A stretch of DNA of 25,154 nt. It comes from a virus. Shown here in pieces: positions 15,386 through 23,713 of this stretch. The translations under genes were made by a program, and so were the position numbers. How positions within the stretch are numbered: the stretch's first letter is position 1; each line of letters starts with the position of its first letter. The notes below the pieces were generated by a model that did not search any database, was not told where the DNA came from, and saw only the letters and a program-made list of their open reading frames with translations. The DNA lies in IMG/VR virus record IMGVR_UViG_3300009706_000057, positions 1-25,154 of that record; one strand, given 5' to 3'.

Positions 15386-18300
15386 CCGTTACGCGGAGCC
15401 GACACAGCAAGAGGCAGACACCGTTGCGGCACAAGCTACGCCTATTGGCGGGCTAATGGAGCCGCTGACTGACCAGCCGGAGATCGTGCCGGAGCAGGAC
15501 GGCGAGTATGATGTGGCGGGATTCGGCACGCTAAGAAGGCTATTCCCTGTTCCATCGAAAGTGGACGCGCTGCGCAACAAGACAGATGAAGCGCCGGTCG
15601 AGGAGCCACTGCTTTCCCCGCAATCAGAGGCTGGTGAAAAACCGTATCTGGACAATCTTGTCGGCGGGGCTGAAGAGCCGCCGGCCTTTAATCCAAAGCC
15701 GGGCGATAAACGTACAAAGCCTCGCGTCAGCGGTGTTGAGGAGAATGCGCGCCTGCGGAACATTCTTGAGACAGAGCGCGGTGCCGGGAGCTTCGCTGGA
15801 GCGATCGATCCCGAATTTAAGACAAAGATGGATTTGCCCTCTGAAGCCGAGGCCGACGATGTGGTGCGTCAGCTTTGGGAGAGGATGGACGACAAAGCAA
15901 ACTACCCTGATGAATTTGGCCATCGCCATGCGGAGGGGGCGCTTGATCTTTTCAATGCAGGTCGGATCGAGTCAGGCGACGACATCATTGATCTGATCGC
16001 TACGCTGGCCAAATCGACAAAATTCGATGACAGGGTAAAAACCCCTTGGTGGGACGAATCAAAGCGTGGCGTTGTTACACTAGCCGCTCAGAAGCAGGTC
16101 GCAGATTTGATCGGCGCGAGCGAGGGGCGCACCGAGAAGCTCTTTGAAGCGATTATGGCACGCTCAAAAGGCGGCGTAGTCCAGATGGAAGGCATCGGCA
16201 CCGCCGAAGTGATGCTGGCGGCGCGCAATCTCATGGTCACGCTAGTCGAGCGCACTGACGTTGGGGCGCATAAGATTATGCGTGGAGACGCGACAGCCGC
16301 AGAGCTACTCGAGTTCCGCAAACAAATGATGGTGACGCGCGCTGTCATGGCCCAGGTGAAGGGGAGCCAGACAGAAATTGCTCGCGCTCTTGGGGGCATG
16401 CGCAATCGCGCCTCCGGCCAGCAGCGTTTCCTGTCCGGCGCGGAGCTGGAAGAGTTTGACGCGCGAATTGTGGAAGACCTGCTCAACGAGAACGGTGGCG
16501 AGAAGGCCGTTAAGATGATGGCCGAGGCGTGGCTAGAATTACCGACCCTTGAACAGCGCGCGAAATTTGCGCGCTCGATGAACAAAAATGCGATAGCCCG
16601 TGGCGCGGATGCGATCTACGAGGCGTGGATCAATGCACTGCTGAGCAACCCCGTCTCGCAAACGAGGAATATTGTCGGCAACGGCTTGATGCTATGGATG
16701 AAGGTTGGCGAGCGGTCTTTTCAGGGCCGGGTTGCTGGGCCGGTACAGCGTGCTTTCGGGGCAGAAGGCACAATCGCAGCCGGCGAAGACGTGGCGATGG
16801 TCTACGGGATGATCCAGAGCCTTGGAGAGGCAATGCGCGCATCTGGTCGCGCCTTTAAGACAAATCAGTCTGTCGGGTTTGGGACAGGCAAGGTTGAGTT
16901 TAGGTCAGGCGCTTTTACCGCTGAGACGACGAACGTCCACGGTACGGTCGGCAGATTCATCAATGTCCTCGGGGAAATGATGACGCTTGGGCGTGTGCCG
17001 ACCAGAGCCCTCCAGGCCGGCGATTCATTTTTCAAAGTTCTCGCCGCGCGCATGGACCTCTATGCGACGGCCTATAGAGCGGCTGACCGCGAGGGTCTGT
17101 TGAAGGGCAGGACAGCCGCCGATGTCGATAAGGCCAGCGACTTCATGGCAGAGTGGATAGCAAACCCGCCAGGAGCTGCTGAAGCTAGCGCGGAGAAACT
17201 TGCGCGCATGGTCACTTTTACGCAGCGACTGAGTGAACACGGCTCCGGTATGGCGAAGTGGGTTCGCGGTGGAGGTTATGGGATACCGCGCTGGTTTATT
17301 CCGTTTTTTGTCACGCCTATGAATATTGCTGAGGCGATCGTTAAGCACACGCCTCTGCAAATGGCGACTAAGGGTTGGTATACAGATATGCTTGGCAAGA
17401 ACGGCGCGCAGGCTCAAGCCAAGGCCGGGTATCAGACGGCGCTGGGTTGGGGCATGACGCTGGGCTTTTGCAAGCTAGCGGCAGAGGGTTTTATTACTGG
17501 CTCAATGCCGGGCAACAAGACGACGCGAGACGCCTGGGCGGCGCAGGGCATTAAGCCCCTCACTTACTATCCCAATGGCATAAAGCCCGGCGAGACGGGG
17601 TATAGCTATGCCGGCATCGAGCCGCTATCCGGCATGGTCGGAATGTCTGTAGATATTTGCGATATCACGGGCGTAATGGATGGTGAGGCTTACTGGGAGG
17701 ACCACGACGCGCGCGCCACGTTCGGGGCTGTGGTCTACGCCTTTGGCACAAACCTTTTATCGAAGACATACGCCGAAGGCGCAAATAAATTATTCGAGGC
17801 CATCACTGGTGACGCGCGAGACTTTGAGAAGACGATACAGCAACTGAATAGAAGTGTCATACCGCGCGTCTTGGCGCAGGCCAACAGGACGGGCGTACCA
17901 TTCCTTTTCGACGGCAACCGGGATCGGCTTGATCCCAATCAACTTGATAACTTTTCCGAAACGCTATTGCGCGGGCTACAGGGGCAAACGCCTTGGGCGT
18001 CTGACAAGGTTGCGGCTCATGTCGATTGGCAAACCGGGCTCGAAACGTCATACGCCAGCTCGGGTGATACGGAGTGGCATAAACTTTTAGACTGGGTCAA
18101 TCCGACCTTCTCGGTCATTTACCAGCCCGACAAGCCTTATGCGTCGGAGGTCACAAATCCATCAGGGCGCGATGCCGACCTCGACCCGTACCCGGCGTTG
18201 GAGGAGATTGCCCGGCTTTCGCAAGACGCCGATATCGCTCTTACGTTGAGACCGGGATGGCATCGGGGGCGGGTCAATTACCGAGGGGCAACCCTGTACC

Positions 18301-18560
18301 TGTCCGACCAATTTATGCGGCGCGACTTTCTGAGCCACGCCGGTCGAGAGTCGATCAAAGCGCTGACCAAGGTAATGTCTAAGAGCAATTACGACAAGGC
18401 GAGCCTCGAAAGGAAGCACGACCTTGTCCGCAAAGCGTACAAACGTGGCGGGCAGGAGGCGATTAGAATTATAGAAAAGACCCCTGAGTATAAATTGAAA
18501 TTAAAGGCTTGGAGAGCGGAAGCCGCGAAAGAGGCAGAGCGAAGGAGAGGACTAAAATGA
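15375..18560 (+). CDS. Large internal virion / DNA ejection protein, second of two (gp16-like)
   Basis: A 1061-residue protein starting at GTG 15375 (GGAG site 7-8 bases upstream; an in-frame stop just before excludes earlier starts). The ~130-residue N-terminal region is Pro/Glu-rich and flexible. The core has a WINALLSNPVSQTRNIVGNG motif (about residue 415-435), typical of large phage polyvalent/ejection proteins (LPD38-like). Hydrophobic helices follow near 635-655 (IPRWFIPFFVTPMNIAEAIV) and 690-712. A basic C-terminal helix rich in Lys and Glu ends the protein. With the preceding gene it likely fills the gp16 role of building the inner-membrane end of the ejection tunnel. Confidence 0.75.
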   Translation: MAIDRYAEPTQQEADTVAAQATPIGGLMEPLTDQPEIVPEQDGEYDVAGFGTLRRLFPVPSKVDALRNKTDEAPVEEPLLSPQSEAGEKPYLDNLVGGAEEPPAFNPKPGDKRTKPRVSGVEENARLRNILETERGAGSFAGAIDPEFKTKMDLPSEAEADDVVRQLWERMDDKANYPDEFGHRHAEGALDLFNAGRIESGDDIIDLIATLAKSTKFDDRVKTPWWDESKRGVVTLAAQKQVADLIGASEGRTEKLFEAIMARSKGGVVQMEGIGTAEVMLAARNLMVTLVERTDVGAHKIMRGDATAAELLEFRKQMMVTRAVMAQVKGSQTEIARALGGMRNRASGQQRFLSGAELEEFDARIVEDLLNENGGEKAVKMMAEAWLELPTLEQRAKFARSMNKNAIARGADAIYEAWINALLSNPVSQTRNIVGNGLMLWMKVGERSFQGRVAGPVQRAFGAEGTIAAGEDVAMVYGMIQSLGEAMRASGRAFKTNQSVGFGTGKVEFRSGAFTAETTNVHGTVGRFINVLGEMMTLGRVPTRALQAGDSFFKVLAARMDLYATAYRAADREGLLKGRTAADVDKASDFMAEWIANPPGAAEASAEKLARMVTFTQRLSEHGSGMAKWVRGGGYGIPRWFIPFFVTPMNIAEAIVKHTPLQMATKGWYTDMLGKNGAQAQAKAGYQTALGWGMTLGFCKLAAEGFITGSMPGNKTTRDAWAAQGIKPLTYYPNGIKPGETGYSYAGIEPLSGMVGMSVDICDITGVMDGEAYWEDHDARATFGAVVYAFGTNLLSKTYAEGANKLFEAITGDARDFEKTIQQLNRSVIPRVLAQANRTGVPFLFDGNRDRLDPNQLDNFSETLLRGLQGQTPWASDKVAAHVDWQTGLETSYASSGDTEWHKLLDWVNPTFSVIYQPDKPYASEVTNPSGRDADLDPYPALEEIARLSQDADIALTLRPGWHRGRVNYRGATLYLSDQFMRRDFLSHAGRESIKALTKVMSKSNYDKASLERKHDLVRKAYKRGGQEAIRIIEKTPEYKLKLKAWRAEAAKEAERRRGLK

Positions 18561-19948
18561 CTATTGCAAGCGCTACACAGAAAGTAAGTTTTACGGGCAA
18601 CGGCTCGCTCGACGTTTACGCTTATAGTTTTAAGATATTTGCGACTAGCGACTTACAGGTCGTAATTACCAGCACGGCTGGCGTTGAAGCGACGAAAACT
18701 CTGGGGACGCACTTTAACGTCTCGGGCGCAGGCTCGGCCTCTGGCGGGAACGTCACATTTACGGCAGGGAACGTGCCGGCAAGCGGCGAGCTGATCACCA
18801 TCAGCCGGCAACTCGCCCTGACGCAGCCGCACGACTACGTTGAAAACGACAGTTTTGGCGCCGAAGATCACGAGGAGAGCTTAGACCGATTAGTCGGGAT
18901 TGCGCAGCAGTTAAACGAAAACGCTAACCGCACAGTCAGGGCTCCGATCTCGGACACGGGCATCAGCATGAGCCTGCCTGCGAAGGCCGCGAGGGCGTCA
19001 AAGATTTTTGCCTTTGACGCCGCTGGCAACCCCGAGACGATCCAAGAAGTGGGCACCTATCGCGGCGACTGGGCTGCCTCGACCTTGTACGCGCTGCGCG
19101 ATATCGTAAAGGACACATCCAACAGCAATATTTATATAGTCACGACCGCTCACACTTCGTCGGGGTCTCAGCCGCTGTCATCGAATGCGGACAGTGCAAA
19201 GTGGACACTCATCGTGGATGCGGCCGCTGCGGGAACAAGTGCCGCTGCGGCCGCAACAAGCGCCGCCGCAGCGGCGACCTCTGCCACTGCCGGCGCGAGT
19301 TCAGCCACTGCCGGCGCGAGTTCAGCCACCGCATCGGCATCGTCGGCATCGACGGCATCGACCCAGGCCAGTAACGCGTCTACATCGGCGACGGAATCGG
19401 CAGCGAGTGCGGCAGCCGCCGCCGCCAGCGCCGATGCTTTCGATGACACCTACCTCGGCGCGAAGAGTTCAGCGCCAACAGTTGATAATGACGGGGCGGC
19501 CCTGACCGCTGGTGATCTGTATTTCAATACATCCACTAATGTAATGCACGTCTACACCGGCAGTGCGTGGATTGCCGCAGCACTCTCGTCGGCCTCGGTG
19601 GTGGAGAGAACAGCCGCCACCGGATCGGGTGTCACGCCAAGCGGCACGACTGGGCAGCGTGATGGCGCTCCGGCTGTTGGGTACTTTCGCTACAACTCCA
19701 CGACCAATGAGTTTGAGGGCTACTCCGGTGCAAGCCCCGCCTGGGGATCAATCGGCGGTGGCGCTGGATATTTTAAAGGCGACAACGGAACCGTTGGTTC
19801 AAGTGCTGGCGATATTTTCCGTATCAATGAAGCCGAATTAAATACATCGACAGAAATTTTAGCCGCCGAGAATGCGAGTGCGGCGGGGCCACTGACAATA
19901 GCTAGCGGGGTCACGCTTACCGTGAGTGGCAACGTGACGATCATATGA
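18557..19948 (+). CDS. Tail fibre protein with T7 gp17-like N-terminus
   Basis: A 463-residue fibre subunit. ATG 18557 overlaps the previous stop (ATGA) and follows GAAGGAGAGG; an earlier in-frame ATG adds 16 residues antisense to family pattern. Residues 1-150 match the T7-fibre attachment domain (GNGSLDVYAYSFKIF, DYVENDSFGAEDHEESLDRL, AQQLNENANRTVRAP), which docks to the tail. Residues about 221-294 are an Ala/Ser/Thr-repeat shaft expected to form a trimeric coil. The C-terminal part (after 300) has a short YFNTSTNVMHVYTGSAW knob-like block. It is short for a fibre, so the two following proteins may supply receptor binding. Confidence 0.88.
   Translation: MTIASATQKVSFTGNGSLDVYAYSFKIFATSDLQVVITSTAGVEATKTLGTHFNVSGAGSASGGNVTFTAGNVPASGELITISRQLALTQPHDYVENDSFGAEDHEESLDRLVGIAQQLNENANRTVRAPISDTGISMSLPAKAARASKIFAFDAAGNPETIQEVGTYRGDWAASTLYALRDIVKDTSNSNIYIVTTAHTSSGSQPLSSNADSAKWTLIVDAAAAGTSAAAAATSAAAAATSATAGASSATAGASSATASASSASTASTQASNASTSATESAASAAAAAASADAFDDTYLGAKSSAPTVDNDGAALTAGDLYFNTSTNVMHVYTGSAWIAAALSSASVVERTAATGSGVTPSGTTGQRDGAPAVGYFRYNSTTNEFEGYSGASPAWGSIGGGAGYFKGDNGTVGSSAGDIFRINEAELNTSTEILAAENASAAGPLTIASGVTLTVSGNVTII
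19283..19324 (+). repeat. Tandem 21-nt repeat in the fibre shaft
   Basis: Two perfect adjacent copies of a 21-nt unit (19283-19303 and 19304-19324) encode ATAGASS twice, inside a longer degenerate Ala/Ser/Thr heptad array running from about 19220 to 19440. The seven-codon unit fits a heptad, so copy-number change would lengthen or shorten the fibre shaft without breaking frame. Confidence 0.8.
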
Positions 19949-19961
19949 GGGATATAAAATT

Positions 19962-20819
19962 ATGAGTACAATCGAAGCTGATGCCGTCACAGCCGCATCC
20001 GGAGTCAACACGGACCTCTCGCTCGATGGAAAAGGGACCGGGGTTCCTGATCTCGGCGCTGGATTTAAAGTAGGGTCTGTTGCGGGTGTTCCAACGGCAT
20101 CCATTAGAGACGATGCCATCACAACCGCCAAAATACTTAATGACAATGTTACTCTAGCCAAACTCGCCGCCGGGACTGACGGGGAGCTTATAACTTGGGA
20201 TGCGAGCGGCGATCCAGCAGCCGTGGCTGTCGGTACGGCTACTCATGTTTTAACATCGAATGGCGCTGGGGCCGCACCAACTTTTCAGGCTGCTGCGGCT
20301 GGTGGTGCTTGGACGAAAATAGGAACAGCGGTCGCCGCTGACAGTGCAACCCTAACGGTCACTGGACTAGATAGTACATACGATACTTACGCTTGTGCGC
20401 TCAGTGATATTAAGTGCCCTACTGATGGTTCTACGGTCAGGATGAGGGTAGGAGATAGTGGGGGAATGGAGACTGGCATTACCTATCGTTATCACAGATC
20501 GCAAACCATGAGCAGTGGCGTTGGTTATAGTGGTGCCGCTGACCAAGGGATAAATGGAATGAATTTTTCTAATGACTTAGGTAACGCCACGGGAGAAGGC
20601 CTTGGTGCTATGCTGTTTTTGCATCGGCCGGGGGATGGTTCTGCCAGACCTATCGTGTCAGGAAGCTACATGTACACTCAAAGTCAAGGGTATGTTCAAG
20701 GCGGGCAATACGCCGCGCAGTTCGATAGCGTGATTACACTAGACCGACTAGACGTTTCACTTACCGTTGGAAACATCGTATCTGGACGTTTCACAGTGTG
20801 GGGGATTTCACATGCCTAG
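19962..20819 (+). CDS. Receptor-binding-type tail protein 1 (paralogue of 21271-22095)
   Basis: A 285-residue protein. The N-terminal ~120 residues (GKGTGVPDLGAGFKVG, AGTDGELITWDASGDP, VAVGTATHVLTSNGAGAAPTFQAA) form a beta/adaptor module repeated in the second receptor-type protein downstream. After a Gly-Ala hinge, the C-terminal ~160 residues (TVTGLDSTYDTYACALSDIKCPTDGS and onward) resemble a beta-sandwich tip domain as found in phage fibres of many marine podoviruses. The gene follows the fibre gene and overlaps its likely chaperone gene by eight bases. The receptor is unknown. Confidence 0.7.
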   Translation: MSTIEADAVTAASGVNTDLSLDGKGTGVPDLGAGFKVGSVAGVPTASIRDDAITTAKILNDNVTLAKLAAGTDGELITWDASGDPAAVAVGTATHVLTSNGAGAAPTFQAAAAGGAWTKIGTAVAADSATLTVTGLDSTYDTYACALSDIKCPTDGSTVRMRVGDSGGMETGITYRYHRSQTMSSGVGYSGAADQGINGMNFSNDLGNATGEGLGAMLFLHRPGDGSARPIVSGSYMYTQSQGYVQGGQYAAQFDSVITLDRLDVSLTVGNIVSGRFTVWGISHA

Positions 20820-21270
20820 TTTTACAACGGTTAACAAAGTCGATGAGAATGGTTTCATCTGCAAGTGCGACGTTTTCGAGACACGGGAAGAGGCTGATGC
20901 AAGAATTGTCGAATTACATCAAATGGCTGGTTATGAAGATGCCTTTGTAGTGGATAATGATGCAACCGCCGTTAATGGTGAGATGTGCTTTCAAACTCCA
21001 GCACATTTCCCTGTTGACGTAGTTAATAAGACTGTCGCATTTAATCAAACTGCTAAAGACGCGACTGTATTGGCAGCGGGTATGACAGCCCTACGAAATG
21101 AACGAGAGTCCATTTTAGTTGCTTCAGACCTGGATGTTCTCCCTGATCGTTGGGATGCGATGGATGCCGCTACAAAGACAGCTTGGTCTATCTATCGTCA
21201 AGCATTACGTGATCTTCCAGCAACAACGGCTGATCCCTCCAATCCAACGTGGCCAGAGGAGCCTAGTTAA
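20812..21270 (+). CDS. Tail fibre assembly chaperone-like protein
   Basis: A 152-residue protein; ATG 20812 overlaps the end of the receptor-type gene by eight bases, which favours it over an earlier ATG at 20767 in the same frame. The C-terminal block (LRNERESILVASD, WSIYRQALRDLPAT, DPSNPTWPEEPS; about residues 97-152) is the signature of the tail assembly chaperone family (Phage_tail_APC). That family accompanies fibre genes and helps fold or attach the tips. The N-terminal half is not recognised. Its position between the two receptor-type genes suggests it may serve both. Confidence 0.75.
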   Translation: MPSFTTVNKVDENGFICKCDVFETREEADARIVELHQMAGYEDAFVVDNDATAVNGEMCFQTPAHFPVDVVNKTVAFNQTAKDATVLAAGMTALRNERESILVASDLDVLPDRWDAMDAATKTAWSIYRQALRDLPATTADPSNPTWPEEPS

Positions 21271-22095
21271 ATGACTTCAACATTAAATACTGACGTAATA
21301 CAATCAAAATCAACCGATGGCGATTTGACGATACAGGGGTCTGGAACTGGTGTTCCTAATCTCGAAGCTGGCTTTAAAGTTGGTGGAACCGCAGGTGTCC
21401 CTGTCTCTGCTCTGCGCGCAGGGACCGATGGCGAGCTAATTACCTGGGCCGCCGACGCAACTGCCACGACAGTGGCTGTTGGAACAGCTACTCATGTACT
21501 CACTTCGAATGGCGCTGGTTCTGCGCCTACATTTCAAGCCGCTGCTGGCGGGGGTGGGCTGAAATCGGTTCAAGTTTTCACTAGTAGTGGGACTTGGACG
21601 AAACCTACCGATATCGGTAGCGTCCGAGTCCAATTGGTTGCCGGTGGTGCTGCCGGGAATCACTCTGGATATGGCGGCGGCGCAGGTGGATATTCTGAGA
21701 AGTTTATCGACGTTTCCTCTATCTCTAGTGTCACCGTGACGGTAGCGGCGGCTGTTGCCGGGAATACCGCTGGCAACTCCTCTTCGTTTGGAACGCACCT
21801 ATCAGCCACGGGTGGGTTTAAAGGTGGAGCAGGTGCTTTCGGAGGACTGGGTGGAGTTGGCACTGGTGGCGATATCAACACATACGGCGGCGGCGGCGGC
21901 TACCACGATGGTGCTGCTTCAAGTTCGGGCGGCTCGTCGTACTTTGGCGGTGGTCAGCAAGGGCGTAGTGCCACCTTCGGGACTAACACGGCTGCTCACT
22001 TAGCGTATGGCGGTGGCGGCATCGGAGTTTATAACGGGTACACACAAGGCGGTAATTCCGTTGGTGGGTTGGTCGTCGTTTGGGAATACGAATAG
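21271..22095 (+). CDS. Receptor-binding-type tail protein 2 with glycine-rich tip
   Basis: A 274-residue protein. Residues about 1-100 repeat the adaptor of the first receptor-type protein (GSGTGVPNLEAGFKVGG, AGTDGELITWAAD, VAVGTATHVLTSNGAGSAPTFQAA) without its ~20-residue DDAITTAKILNDNVTLAKLA segment. The C-terminal ~150 residues are very Gly-rich (GGAGGYSEKF, GGGGGYHDG, YGGGGIGVYNG) and end GGLVVVWEYE, a Gly-rich tip pattern known from phage adhesins that can form polyglycine-II packing. It starts directly after the chaperone stop. A host-range role is inferred. Confidence 0.75.
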   Translation: MTSTLNTDVIQSKSTDGDLTIQGSGTGVPNLEAGFKVGGTAGVPVSALRAGTDGELITWAADATATTVAVGTATHVLTSNGAGSAPTFQAAAGGGGLKSVQVFTSSGTWTKPTDIGSVRVQLVAGGAAGNHSGYGGGAGGYSEKFIDVSSISSVTVTVAAAVAGNTAGNSSSFGTHLSATGGFKGGAGAFGGLGGVGTGGDINTYGGGGGYHDGAASSSGGSSYFGGGQQGRSATFGTNTAAHLAYGGGGIGVYNGYTQGGNSVGGLVVVWEYE

Positions 22096-22110
22096 GTAGG
22101 AGTTTTTAGA

Positions 22111-22491
22111 ATGCCGCATATTTTAGTTACAGTTGCAACGAACAGGGTCGAGCAAGTCGCCGACGCCACTTTTGAAGTTCATCCAAACTTGGCTTGGCAC
22201 TCAGTGGAAAATGCAGACGTTAAAAGCGGATGGCAATACAATCCGGGGGACAACACGGTTACGGACTCGTCTGCGGCTTGGTTGGCGTCACCCGAAGGTC
22301 AGCGCGCAACAATGGCTGAGAACAGGAAGAGCGCCTACGGTCCAATTGGCGATCAATTGGATGCGATCTTTCGGGACTTGAGAGACGGGACGACAGTCTA
22401 TGTTGATCACATAACCAAGGTGAAGGCTGACAACCCTCGCGTCGATATTGTTGATCCGGGTGATCGGGATAGAGTTCTGACTTCAGAGTAG
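22111..22491 (+). CDS. Small tail-fibre-associated protein
   Basis: A 126-residue protein following the second receptor-type gene (TAGGAG ribosome site). The middle block RATMAENRKSAYGPIGDQLDAIFRDL (about residues 66-91) is common to small proteins encoded beside fibres in cyanophages and other marine phages, where a YP-x-IGDQLDAI motif recurs. The N-terminal part is beta-rich and not recognised. A role in fibre maturation or capping is inferred from neighbours. It precedes a compositionally distinct gene by two bases. Confidence 0.6.
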   Translation: MPHILVTVATNRVEQVADATFEVHPNLAWHSVENADVKSGWQYNPGDNTVTDSSAAWLASPEGQRATMAENRKSAYGPIGDQLDAIFRDLRDGTTVYVDHITKVKADNPRVDIVDPGDRDRVLTSE

Positions 22492-22493
22492 AC

Positions 22494-23690
22494 ATGCCAG
22501 ATTTTACCCGAAAATTTTCGATACCACATTGGGATAACTATTCCGATGACGATATTTTCTATCGCTTGTTTAAAAACTCAGCCAAAGAATACAAGGACGA
22601 AATTCGCGACATATTTTTTGGCGGGGAATTTCATTATGAGTATAAGGGTGAGCAAAAGAAGTATGGCGATGTAATGGGAGTCAGCCCCTCTCCCATTCAG
22701 TTAGATAACCTATTCAAAATCCAAGATGAGTTTGGCACAGAAATTTCACTCACCCTAAATACCCTGGATATGGGCAAGGAATTGGCATCTGACGCGAACG
22801 TCATAAATCAGATGCTAGAATTTATACGGGGATATTATGAGCGGGGTCTTAGGGTTTGCACAATTAGCTCGACTCATCTGATGAGGACTGGGGCTTTACA
22901 GGAAGCATTCCCAGATATGAACTGGAAAAACACAGTCAACCATCTGGTGAAATCTACCCAAGAGGTCTATGACTACGCAGCCTTGGGATACACGACAATA
23001 TTATTGGATCGCTCTCTGAATCGAGACATCGATTTATTGAAAGAAATCCGCCAAGAGACGAAAAAGCTAAAGATTGAAACATCACTGTTAGCATCTGAGT
23101 CCTGTATGCCGAGCTGCCCCTTCAAACAGGAGCATGATCTTTGGCAAGCACCATTGCAGCAATCAGAATCAAATTATTGGCAGACTTTTCCGACGACCTG
23201 TGTGCGCTGGCGCACCCCATATACAGAACAGTTGCCCCGGCTTGGCATTAATATCTCGATGGCAACCAAAGAAATTGTTGATGAATTTTCTGAAAATGTA
23301 GATGTGTTTAAATTCAGCGGCAGGCTGGGGCAGTCGCAGGGGATCGATCCCGATGGCCGAATGTGCTGGTCCGGCATCGAAAAGGGAAACAGAAAAATCG
23401 ACCTGGAAAGTGGCAAATTACTTGACGCTTTTGAGTATGCAGATTCATTTCAAGAGATATATGAGAAAAGTCTTTCACCATATTTAGTGGATCGATGGGC
23501 ACCGCAAGGCTGGACAAATTTAGCACAGACCCAGCAACACAGCGCCGAAGATATTTCATCGATCTGGAACACCAAGAAGGGCCAAGGTCTGAGCAAGATT
23601 TTGTCTAAGTGTAAAAACAGGTGTTGGGACTGTCACGCTTGCGAAAAAGTATTCGGCGTCGAGGCGTTCAATTCGACGTTGGAGCTGTAA
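22494..23690 (+). CDS. U32-peptidase-like TIM-barrel iron-sulfur protein
   Basis: A 398-residue protein, not a standard virion component. Barrel-like strands carry YAALGYTTILLDRSLNRDIDLLKEI (about 161-185), reminiscent of the U32 family, followed by the signature-like LLASESCMPSCPFKQEHDLW with C204, C208 and H214-D215. The C-terminus ends with C373-x3-C377-x2-C380-x2-C383, an iron-sulfur-type cluster; C122, C236 and C291 add possible ligands. Known U32 proteins hydroxylate tRNA, rRNA or quinones rather than acting as simple proteases. The gene is AT-richer than its neighbours, suggesting acquisition. Substrate is unknown; family call is from motif recall. Confidence 0.6.
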   Translation: MPDFTRKFSIPHWDNYSDDDIFYRLFKNSAKEYKDEIRDIFFGGEFHYEYKGEQKKYGDVMGVSPSPIQLDNLFKIQDEFGTEISLTLNTLDMGKELASDANVINQMLEFIRGYYERGLRVCTISSTHLMRTGALQEAFPDMNWKNTVNHLVKSTQEVYDYAALGYTTILLDRSLNRDIDLLKEIRQETKKLKIETSLLASESCMPSCPFKQEHDLWQAPLQQSESNYWQTFPTTCVRWRTPYTEQLPRLGINISMATKEIVDEFSENVDVFKFSGRLGQSQGIDPDGRMCWSGIEKGNRKIDLESGKLLDAFEYADSFQEIYEKSLSPYLVDRWAPQGWTNLAQTQQHSAEDISSIWNTKKGQGLSKILSKCKNRCWDCHACEKVFGVEAFNSTLEL

Positions 23691-23713
23691 ATTATTTATG
23701 TAGGGGAACCCTT

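Noticed and set aside
19220-19440. CRISPR-like or regulatory repeat array
   Set aside because: Repeats are in-frame seven-codon Ala/Ser units without spacers, explained by a coiled-coil fibre shaft.
23680-23713. Second phage-type promoter before the protease (TGTAGGGGAA)
   Set aside because: Only the TAGG core resembles the 3821 candidate; the upstream bases do not match.
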